Below are positions 1 through 4,672 of a DNA stretch of 9,032 nt, piece after piece (positions within the stretch are counted from its first letter, which is position 1; every line of letters starts with the position of its first letter). The stretch covers positions 1 to 9,032 of the forward strand of contig RFJB01000082.1 of assembly GCA_003695045.1 (NCBI GenBank), in the 5' to 3' direction. This DNA comes from Candidatus Woesearchaeota archaeon (lineage in GTDB: Archaea > Nanobdellota > Nanobdellia > Woesearchaeales > J091). The position numbers were made by a program, and so were the translations under genes. The notes beneath the pieces were generated by a model. The model was not told where the DNA came from and did no database searches. It worked only from the letters and a program-made list of their open reading frames with translations.

Positions 1-386
1 CAGATTTCCTCGGTCACGCCGGGGTAAACCGTGCTTTCATATACAACTATGGCTCCTTTCGACAAATTCTTCCCGACAGTATGCGAAGCTGAGATGACAG
101 GGGAGAGGTCTGGAACATTATGGGAATCAACAGGGGTGGGAACTGCAACAATTATGAAGTCGCAGGACTTTATTAGCGAAGGGTCTGAAGTGAATTCTAT
201 ATCGGCAGAAGACAGGTCTTCAGGAGAGACCTCGTGCATAGAATCAAAGCCCTTCCTGAGCTCCGAAATCTTCTTTTTGTTGATGTCGAAGCCGACAACA
301 CGGGTTTTCCTGCCAAAAGCCACTGCCAGTGGAAGGCCCACATATCCAAGCCCGACAACGCAGATTTTTCTTTCAGTCAAAGACAT
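1..386 (-). CDS. UDP-N-acetylhexosamine C6-dehydrogenase, TviB/WbpO type (partial)
   Basis: About 128 N-terminal residues are visible and the gene continues past the left edge. The frame is open from base 386 down to base 1. The start shows the Rossmann NAD-binding motif ICVVGLGYVGLPLAVAFG, then VVGFDIN at the end of the second strand, VAVPTPVD, PDLSP and YESTVYPG. This PTP...PDL...YESTVYPG pattern is the one I know from the TviB/WbpO enzymes, which oxidise C6 of UDP-GlcNAc or UDP-GalNAc with NAD to the uronic acid. It differs from the UDP-glucose dehydrogenase just upstream. The substrate-binding and catalytic Cys regions are outside the window, so exact specificity is open. The start is ambiguous: GTG at 389, ATG at 386, or TTG at 380. 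A GGTGAT motif overlaps the first two and would sit 4 bases before the TTG. The gene begins 3 bases after the preceding stop, so it is almost certainly cotranscribed and the two may be translationally coupled. Confidence 0.88.
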   Translation of the reverse strand, partial: MSLTERKICVVGLGYVGLPLAVAFGRKTRVVGFDINKKKISELRKGFDSMHEVSPEDLSSADIEFTSDPSLIKSCDFIIVAVPTPVDSHNVPDLSPVISASHTVGKNLSKGAIVVYESTVYPGVTEEI

Positions 387-389
387 CAC

Positions 390-1688
390 CTAATTGTGGC
401 CTATTCCGATATAATTGAAACCGAAGGCCCTCATTTCCTGGGGGTCATAAATGTTTCTGCCGTCAATAAGAAGGGGATTGCGCATGCTTTCAACCACTCT
501 TTTAAAGTCAAGGTTCCTGAATTCGTCCCATTCAGTTACAAGAACGAGCGCGTCTGCATCGACTGCTGCCTCGTATGCGCTTGAAGCGTAGGTTATCCTG
601 TCCCCGAGAACTTTCCTTGCTTCATTAATCGCAACAGGATCAAAGGCGGACACCGAAGCGCCCTCTTCAAGAAGCTTGTTCGCAATCACTATCGAAGGGG
701 CGTCGCGCATGTCATCCGTTTTCGGCTTGAAAGAAAGCCCCCACAGCGCGACCTTTTTTCCGGAAAGGTCGCCAAGGGACTCCTTTATTTTTCTGAATGC
801 TATTTCTTTCTGCCGTGCATTAACTTCTTCCGTGGCTTTTATTATCTTGAAGTCGACGCCATGCTGTTTTCCGGTCACTATAAGTGCCTGGACGTCCTTT
901 GGAAAGCAGCTTCCCCCATAGCCGATTCCCGCATTCAGGAAGCGGGGGCCTATTCTCGTGTCAAGCCCCATTCCCTTGGCGACCTTTTTGACATCAGCAC
1001 CGGTTGCATCACAGAGAAGCGCTATTTCGTTAATGAAGGATATTTTCGTTGCCAAAAATGCATTGGAAGCATACTTGATTATCTCAGCGCTTCTAACATC
1101 GCAGAAGAAAACAGGCCTGCCTGTCCGTTCTATTGACTTGTAGAGCGAGTGCATTATCTTCCGCGCTCTTTCGGACTCGACTCCGACAACAATCCTGTCC
1201 GGCACGGTAAAGTCCCTGACTGCAGAACCCTCCCTGAGAAACTCAGGGTTTGAAACCACGTCAAACTCTCCGTCGTAGTGGGATGAGATGATTTTTTTCA
1301 CTTCGTCTGCAGTCCCTACAGGAACCGTGCTTTTGTTGACTACGACTTTGTAACCGTTCATGTTCTTTCCTATGACTTCAGCCACCGCTCTGACTGCTGA
1401 AAGGTCCGCCTCATGGTTTTTTCCGGGAGGCGTGCCGACTGCCAGAAAGATTATTTCCGAATTTCTGACGGCTTCAGGAAGGTCTGTAGTAAAGGTTATT
1501 CTGCCTTCTTTTTGGTTAAGTTCGAGAAGGTCGTCAAGACCCGGTTCATAGATTGGGAGTTTTCCTGATTTGAGAAGAGAAATCTTGTTTTCATCCTTGT
1601 CAACGCAAACAACATCGTTTCCATAGTTGGCAAGGCATATTCCGACAACGAGTCCCACATATCCTGAGCCCACAACGCAGATTTTCAT
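390..1688 (-). CDS. ugd: UDP-glucose 6-dehydrogenase
   Basis: This enzyme oxidises UDP-glucose to UDP-glucuronate in the cytoplasm with two NAD, feeding surface polysaccharide or glycoprotein synthesis. The 432 residues match the usual family length. Visible in order: the N-terminal Rossmann motif GSGYVGLVVG (7-16) with acidic D30 for NAD ribose; AVGTPPG (83-89); NKSTVPVGT (118-126); NPEFLREGSA (147-156); the central helix with K205 and N209; the catalytic motif GYGGSCFPKD with nucleophile C261 and D265; and a C-terminal UDP-binding domain with LWGLSFKPKTDDMRDAPS (315-332). All key residues of the streptococcal enzyme (Lys204, Asn208, Cys260, Asp264) have counterparts. I chose the ATG at 1688, not the longer frame from 1715, because the family begins MKIxVxGxGYVG and the longer start lies inside a TATA box. 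A TATA box 30 bases upstream suggests a very short leader. The gene is first in an operon with the second dehydrogenase. Confidence 0.96.
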   Translation of the reverse strand: MKICVVGSGYVGLVVGICLANYGNDVVCVDKDENKISLLKSGKLPIYEPGLDDLLELNQKEGRITFTTDLPEAVRNSEIIFLAVGTPPGKNHEADLSAVRAVAEVIGKNMNGYKVVVNKSTVPVGTADEVKKIISSHYDGEFDVVSNPEFLREGSAVRDFTVPDRIVVGVESERARKIMHSLYKSIERTGRPVFFCDVRSAEIIKYASNAFLATKISFINEIALLCDATGADVKKVAKGMGLDTRIGPRFLNAGIGYGGSCFPKDVQALIVTGKQHGVDFKIIKATEEVNARQKEIAFRKIKESLGDLSGKKVALWGLSFKPKTDDMRDAPSIVIANKLLEEGASVSAFDPVAINEARKVLGDRITYASSAYEAAVDADALVLVTEWDEFRNLDFKRVVESMRNPLLIDGRNIYDPQEMRAFGFNYIGIGHN

Positions 1689-1713
1689 TGTAAACGCGAG
1701 AAAAAGAAGAGTC

Positions 1714-1724
1714 ATTTAAAAAGG
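1714..1724 (-). promoter_or_regulatory. TATA box for the ugd operon
   Basis: On the minus strand this reads CTTTTTAAATG, centred about 30 bases upstream of the ATG at 1688. Archaeal transcription usually starts about 25 bases after the TATA centre, which predicts a leader of only about 5 bases. It is divergent from the 5S promoter, whose TATA centre is only about 36 bases away. Confidence 0.6.
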
Positions 1725-1747
1725 TTGTGGCATGTCTGAAAAGCGAC

Positions 1748-1759
1748 AAATTTATAAGG
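1748..1759 (+). promoter_or_regulatory. TATA box for the 5S rRNA gene
   Basis: The sequence AAATTTATAAGG is a good archaeal TATA box, with its centre near 1754. The expected start 25-26 bases downstream falls at 1779-1780, exactly where the 5S terminal helix begins. This agreement supports both the promoter and the RNA 5' end. Confidence 0.72.
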
Positions 1760-1779
1760 AACCTGCTTTTCCACCACTC

Positions 1780-1893
1780 CGGACGGCCATAGCGGCCTGG
1801 TCATACCGGCACTCATTTCGAACGCCGAAGTCAAGCAGGCCCACGTTCCTGGTTGTACTGTTCTCATGAACGGGAAGCCAGGGAAGCTGTCCG
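1780..1893 (+). rRNA. rrf: 5S ribosomal RNA
   Basis: This is the complete 5S rRNA of the large ribosomal subunit. All helices of the fold can be drawn: helix I pairs 1780-1787 with 1886-1893 (8 pairs, one G-U); helix II pairs 1794-1799 with 1836-1841; helix III pairs 1807-1810 with 1824-1827, enclosing the conserved CATTTCGAAC loop region followed by CCGAAGTCAAG; helix V pairs 1846-1852 with 1878-1884; and the inner helix IV pairs 1860-1863 with 1868-1871 around a TCAT loop. The conserved GGCCATAGCGG near the 5' end fits archaeal 5S. Mature ends may differ by a few bases, since 114 bases is slightly short. There is no 16S, 23S or tRNA gene on either side in this window, so it is a stand-alone gene with its own TATA box and a T-rich tract after it. 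Confidence 0.93.
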
Positions 1894-1896
1894 CCC

Positions 1897-1908
1897 TTTT
1901 CTTTTTCT
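1897..1908 (+). terminator. T-rich terminator after the 5S rRNA
   Basis: The run TTTTCTTTTTCT begins four bases after the 5S terminal helix and continues into a TTGTTGTTG stretch. Archaeal RNA polymerase terminates at oligo-T tracts, and none of this belongs to the RNA fold. The next gene has its own TATA box further on, which fits termination here. Confidence 0.6.
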
Positions 1909-1946
1909 TGTTGTTGTTTGAGCGCAAAACAGCCCAAATCGAAAGA

Positions 1947-1954
1947 TTTTTAAA
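1947..1954 (+). promoter_or_regulatory. TATA box for the 179-residue protein gene
   Basis: TTTTTAAA is centred about 26 bases upstream of the ATG at 1977. Transcription would begin at or within a base or two of the start codon, so the mRNA is probably leaderless, although AAAGGT touches the ATG. Confidence 0.55.
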
Positions 1955-1976
1955 CAGCAATAGTGCCTAAAAAGGT

Positions 1977-2516
1977 ATGTTTGTGAGGATAAAGAGAATC
2001 AAAGGAAAGGAATACGCATACCTTGTGAACAACGAATGGACCGACAGAGGACCCCGCCAGAAAACAGTCGCTTATCTCGGCAGGGCGATAAGCATCCCAA
2101 ACGGAAAAGTGGATGAAGGCCTTCTCAAACTTCCCGAGAATGTTGACGAAATGGAATACAAAGAGATTGTGGAGCACGCAATCAGAGAGAACCTGAAAGC
2201 AGCGGGATTCAGGGAAGAAGACAAAGAATTGGTGCTGGAAGAAGAAGGAATAAAATACCTTCCCGAGAAGAGGGATTTTCTGAAGAACAAAAGAAGGGTG
2301 TGCCTGAAACTCAATGAAGGGATAATGTGCAACTTCACACTTGAAAAGCTTCTGCAGTTTGAGAGAACAGGAGAAGACAGGAGGGACATCCTGCTGTTTG
2401 CTGAAGCAATAGTCGGCTCGGGAATCAAACTCACAAAAGAAATCTTCGTAAAGCTTTTCACAAAGCTGCCGAAGCCGGAAATGGAGGTTCAAAGATTAGA
2501 CGAGTTTGAGTATTGA
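1977..2516 (+). CDS. Orphan protein with transposase-N-like start, 179 residues
   Basis: I do not recognise a defined function. The first 35 residues (FVRIKRIKGKEYAYLV, then W and PRQK, then YLG) resemble the N-terminal region of IS1634/IS4-like transposases, where R-K-x-K-G-x-x-Y-x-Y-L-V followed by a basic patch and YLG is common. The rest carries no visible DDE catalytic domain. It is rich in Lys and Glu and mostly helical, with one Cys near position 104 and another near 114, and ends in an acidic LDEFEY. At 179 residues it is much shorter than a transposase (about 450-550). I recall stand-alone proteins of this kind in DPANN-type archaea, so it may be a domesticated or distinct family; that is memory and inference. 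It has its own TATA box and is convergent with the 67-residue gene, leaving a gap of only 15 bases. Opposite-strand open frames here are shadows. Confidence 0.8.
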   Translation: MFVRIKRIKGKEYAYLVNNEWTDRGPRQKTVAYLGRAISIPNGKVDEGLLKLPENVDEMEYKEIVEHAIRENLKAAGFREEDKELVLEEEGIKYLPEKRDFLKNKRRVCLKLNEGIMCNFTLEKLLQFERTGEDRRDILLFAEAIVGSGIKLTKEIFVKLFTKLPKPEMEVQRLDEFEY

Positions 2517-2531
2517 AGAAAGGGAGGAGGG

Positions 2532-2735
2532 CTATGCCTCCACCGCTTCTTCCTTCACTTCCTCGGCATCCTCCCGGGGCTCGTTCTCAATAACCGCTTC
2601 GTAATAGGTCAGCGGCTTTATGTCTGTGATGACGGTCTTATGCACAAGGAATCGACCGTCCTTGCTTTTGAAGACGCGCGACTCAATAACGGGCATCTTC
2701 CGGAGCTGGTCTTCCATCTTTTCGGACAAAGCCAT
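2532..2735 (-). CDS. Small conserved-looking protein, 67 residues
   Basis: I do not recognise a named family. The core KMPVIESRVFKSKDGRFLVH, then KTVITDIKPLTYYEAVI, looks like a short N-terminal helix followed by beta strands (roughly residues 15-50). The tail from 51 is acidic and likely unstructured. There is no membrane segment or signal peptide. The start is well supported: GGGTGAT lies three bases before the ATG and is the strongest ribosome binding site of its kind here, together with that of the GlmU-like gene. It follows the NFACT gene by 109 bases of T-rich sequence on the same strand, so it may be a separate transcript, though no clear TATA box is visible. Strong translation signals and ordinary codon use make it a real gene. 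Confidence 0.75.
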   Translation of the reverse strand: MALSEKMEDQLRKMPVIESRVFKSKDGRFLVHKTVITDIKPLTYYEAVIENEPREDAEEVKEEAVEA

Positions 2736-2738
2736 GAT

Positions 2739-2745
2739 ATCACCC
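2739..2745 (-). promoter_or_regulatory. Ribosome binding site of the 67-residue gene
   Basis: GGGTGAT on the minus strand is followed by ATC and then ATG. It matches the archaeal anti-Shine-Dalgarno partner GGAGGTGATC in its GGTGAT part, and it fixes the start at 2735. Confidence 0.65.
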
Positions 2746-2769
2746 GAAGCGGAAATAACCGTTCCGACT

Positions 2770-2840
2770 AAAGAAAAATTCGGAAGACAAAACGGAAGAC
2801 ATCCGCAAAAATCCGAAAAAGAGATGCAGAGAGGCGAAAA
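2770..2840 (-). terminator. T-rich region after the NFACT gene
   Basis: On the minus strand this stretch between the NFACT stop and the 67-residue gene is pyrimidine-rich, with several T runs (CTCTTTTTC, GATTTTTGC, GTTTTGTC, ATTTTTCTTTA). Clusters of T runs act as archaeal terminators. I find no stem-loop, and no coding continuation of NFACT in the frame following its stop. Confidence 0.35.
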
Positions 2841-2844
2841 GAAG

Positions 2845-3966
2845 TCAGGGAATCTTTATCTTAACCGTTCTGTTTTTCAGGTCAAACGAAGAAACAAGCG
2901 GGTGCGACTTCAGGAAAGAGGCAAATTCTTCAGTGCTGAGAGCTTCCTTTTTGGCGCGCACTTCAGAGAGGAAGTCGCTGATGAGCTGGTAGTTCTCGTA
3001 GATGAGTTCTCCTGTCCTTGAGTTTTCCTCTGCCTCCTCGAGAAGGGATTTAACCCTGTCTTTCTGCATCTCAATCATTTTAAGCTGCTTCTCGACATTC
3101 CTCTGAACAGGCGACTCTTCCTCTGCAACAGACGAATATTTCAGGACATCATACACTGCAAAGGACAACGCTTCGCTGAATGAAGAAAACGACTTGACAA
3201 CATGCCCTTCCGCGAGGTGCTCAAGCATGACCGGGGAAACAGCAACAAGCTTGTTTTCCTGAGACAAAACCGCATTCGGAAACGTGCTTCGCGAAAGCAG
3301 ATTTTTCATCGAATTGAAAAGTGCAGAGAGTGCGTCACGGGAAACATTCTTTTCTGACGGTTCAATGCCTGCATTAAAACACACCTCTCGAGCATATTTC
3401 TTTCCAAGAGACATGGAGGATGCAAGCCACTTTTCAACAGGCGCGCCGGGAGAGTAGAGCGAAACAAATTCATCCAGGGATAATGTGCGGGGGTCTGTGG
3501 GAGGGGGCGGCGCCTCGTATGAAGAGCCGGGCCTGAAGTCCCTGGAAGAAGAGCGCACAAGGGAAAGAAGAATTTTGGACTGAGAATCTGAAAGAACAAG
3601 ATTTCCCTTGGAAAAGAGTTCTACGAAGAGGAAAAAGGAGGTTTCCTTCTCGAACTCAAGCCGGAGAACCCTGTCAAAGCCGAGTTGCGACAAGGACCTC
3701 AGGCGCGATGAAACGAGACGCTTGCGAAGAGCCATGCAGAATCCCGACGGCACATCAGAGCTTTCTTTGACAGGGGAGACAAAAGCAAGCTTTGGAATGA
3801 TGAGGGAAAGCACGAATCTGCCTTTTGAGGGAACATGAAGGACAAAGTGAAACACGTTCTTTGAGGGCTGGTAAATCTTGTTTACTCTTGCCCCTACAAG
3901 AAACTGAAGTTCTGAAGAGATGTGCATTACTTCAAAGGATGACATATCAGGCAGCGATGATGTCAT
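2845..3966 (-). CDS. NFACT-family protein (RqcH/Tae2-like) lacking NFACT-R
   Basis: Family members bind the 60S/50S subunit with stalled peptidyl-tRNA and recruit tRNA for C-terminal tailing in ribosome quality control. The 373 residues cover the NFACT-N domain (about 5-150, starting SSFEVMHISSELQFLVGARV and including FVLSLIIPK), a helix-hairpin-helix-like stretch (about 160-230), and a coiled-coil middle (about 283-345) with GELIYENYQLI at 319-329. The DR pair required for tRNA binding in the bacterial protein (D97/R98) is present as D98-R99 in SQLGFDRVL. Archaeal and eukaryal members normally continue with an NFACT-R domain to 600 residues or more; here the protein ends cleanly after the strand FDLKNRTVKIKIP. 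The bases after the stop do not encode NFACT-R in the same frame. The ATG overlaps the upstream stop (ATGA) and has AGGTG five bases before it. It is either a natural short form with NFACT-R elsewhere or a truncation. Confidence 0.88.
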   Translation of the reverse strand: MTSSLPDMSSFEVMHISSELQFLVGARVNKIYQPSKNVFHFVLHVPSKGRFVLSLIIPKLAFVSPVKESSDVPSGFCMALRKRLVSSRLRSLSQLGFDRVLRLEFEKETSFFLFVELFSKGNLVLSDSQSKILLSLVRSSSRDFRPGSSYEAPPPPTDPRTLSLDEFVSLYSPGAPVEKWLASSMSLGKKYAREVCFNAGIEPSEKNVSRDALSALFNSMKNLLSRSTFPNAVLSQENKLVAVSPVMLEHLAEGHVVKSFSSFSEALSFAVYDVLKYSSVAEEESPVQRNVEKQLKMIEMQKDRVKSLLEEAEENSRTGELIYENYQLISDFLSEVRAKKEALSTEEFASFLKSHPLVSSFDLKNRTVKIKIP

Positions 3967-4619
3967 GTTCCCACCTGTTTAAAGCCGGCAAGGGCAAGAG
4001 CTGAGTCCAGTTTTTTCATCGCTGATGTGAAAAGGGCTCTGTCGATAGGCGTTTTTCTGGCAACTGACTGGGAGAGGGAGCTTATCATCGGCAACAGGTA
4101 TTTTAGCTGGGAAAGCCGCCGCTTGAGAGCAAGCTCATACGCATCGTTAATCCACAGATAGAGCGTGATTTCGTCGTAATACCTTTTGAGGTCGTGCTTG
4201 AGAGAATCCGGAAAAGAAGAGGAGTGATTCTTGAATGCCACGTCTATTATGTCGTACAGCATTCCTGCCTGCTCAAAGTTTCCCGACTTTATGAGATTGT
4301 AAGCGCTTTTGAGGGAGTAAAAGATTTCTTCCACAGGGTCCTCGCCTGGAAGGCGGACAAGCTCCACCGGCAGCGGCTTGTCATCCAAAACAGAACCTGA
4401 CGGTTCGGGAGCTTCGATGCCGGGATTGTGAAGTGCTTTGATAACCTCTTCCGAGGGCGCCGGAGGTTCAATGTTTTCCGTTAGCGGACTTGAATCGGGC
4501 GGCGGGGGCACTTCAGCAGAACTGTTATTCTCCAGATCGTCTTTCTTCCCGGCAAGAGGTGATTTCTCCGCCTTTTTCGCCTTTCCGGCTTTCAGAGAGG
4601 AGAGTATTTTCTTCAGCAT
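3963..4619 (-). CDS. Unknown protein with Pro-rich disordered N-half and helical C-half
   Basis: I do not recognise a named family. Residues 1-30 are basic (MLKKILSSLKAGKAKKAEK); 30-90 are rich in Pro, Ser and Glu and surely disordered (PPPPD, PPAPSEE); 95-215 are predicted helical. The stretch from about 103 (SLKSAYNLIKSGNFEQAGMLYDII) resembles a TPR-like helical pair, and RYYDEITLYL follows. Similar LYDxI/LYxxL helical repeats occur in many DPANN proteins of unknown function; that comparison is from memory. There is no signal peptide or membrane segment, so it should be cytoplasmic. The start is supported by a TATA box 27 bases upstream, giving a leaderless or nearly leaderless mRNA. The stop shares the ATGA overlap with NFACT, so the two are co-expressed and may be coupled, which hints at a ribosome-related role. 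That is inference from position only. Confidence 0.8.
   Translation of the reverse strand: MLKKILSSLKAGKAKKAEKSPLAGKKDDLENNSSAEVPPPPDSSPLTENIEPPAPSEEVIKALHNPGIEAPEPSGSVLDDKPLPVELVRLPGEDPVEEIFYSLKSAYNLIKSGNFEQAGMLYDIIDVAFKNHSSSFPDSLKHDLKRYYDEITLYLWINDAYELALKRRLSQLKYLLPMISSLSQSVARKTPIDRALFTSAMKKLDSALALAGFKQVGT
3972..3976 (-). promoter_or_regulatory. Ribosome binding site of the NFACT gene
   Basis: AGGTG on the minus strand, five bases before the ATG at 3966, lies inside the last codons of the preceding gene. It shows that NFACT is an internal operon gene translated by its own initiation or by coupling. Confidence 0.55.
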
Positions 4620-4641
4620 GGAAAAGAGACAGGACGGGAAG

Positions 4642-4650
4642 ATTTATAAG
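4642..4650 (-). promoter_or_regulatory. TATA box for the 218-residue protein/NFACT operon
   Basis: CTTATAAAT on the minus strand is centred 27 bases before the ATG at 4619, so transcription should start within about two bases of the start codon. Confidence 0.65.
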
Positions 4651-4659
4651 CTTTCTCAG

Positions 4660-4670
4660 AAAAGAAAAAA
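4660..4670 (-). terminator. T-rich terminator of ppcA
   Basis: TTTTTTCTTTT on the minus strand begins two bases after the PEP carboxylase stop and lies just before the next TATA box. Its place between two transcription units fits an intrinsic archaeal oligo-T terminator. Confidence 0.55.
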
Positions 4671-4672
4671 TC

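Noticed and set aside
234..1143. Several plus-strand frames within the ugd region
   Set aside because: They are shadows of the two dehydrogenase genes, which are supported by complete catalytic motifs.
1689..1715. N-terminal extension MTLLFLAFT on ugd
   Set aside because: The family begins at MKIxVVG, and the extension would start inside the TATA box and include the predicted transcription start.
1712..1960. Minus-strand frames of 82 and 61 codons across the 5S gene
   Set aside because: They lie over a fully foldable 5S rRNA and its promoter, and the protein shows no recognisable features.
1950..2492. Long minus-strand open frame (180 codons) opposite the 179-residue gene
   Set aside because: It is rich in Phe, Cys and Ser in the way antisense frames of Lys/Glu-rich genes are. 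The plus-strand frame has a TATA box at the right distance and a sensible protein sequence.
1977..2516. Calling the 179-residue gene an insertion sequence
   Set aside because: No inverted repeats, target duplication or catalytic domain could be seen around it.
2774..2800. Short direct repeat CGGAAGACA occurring twice
   Set aside because: Two copies of about nine bases in a purine-rich intergenic stretch is within chance. There is no array or spacer pattern.
2736..2844. Possible frameshifted NFACT-R remnant after the NFACT stop
   Set aside because: Reading on past the stop in the same frame gives a Phe/Leu/Ser-rich string with no NFACT-R features, and there are only 109 bases before the next gene.
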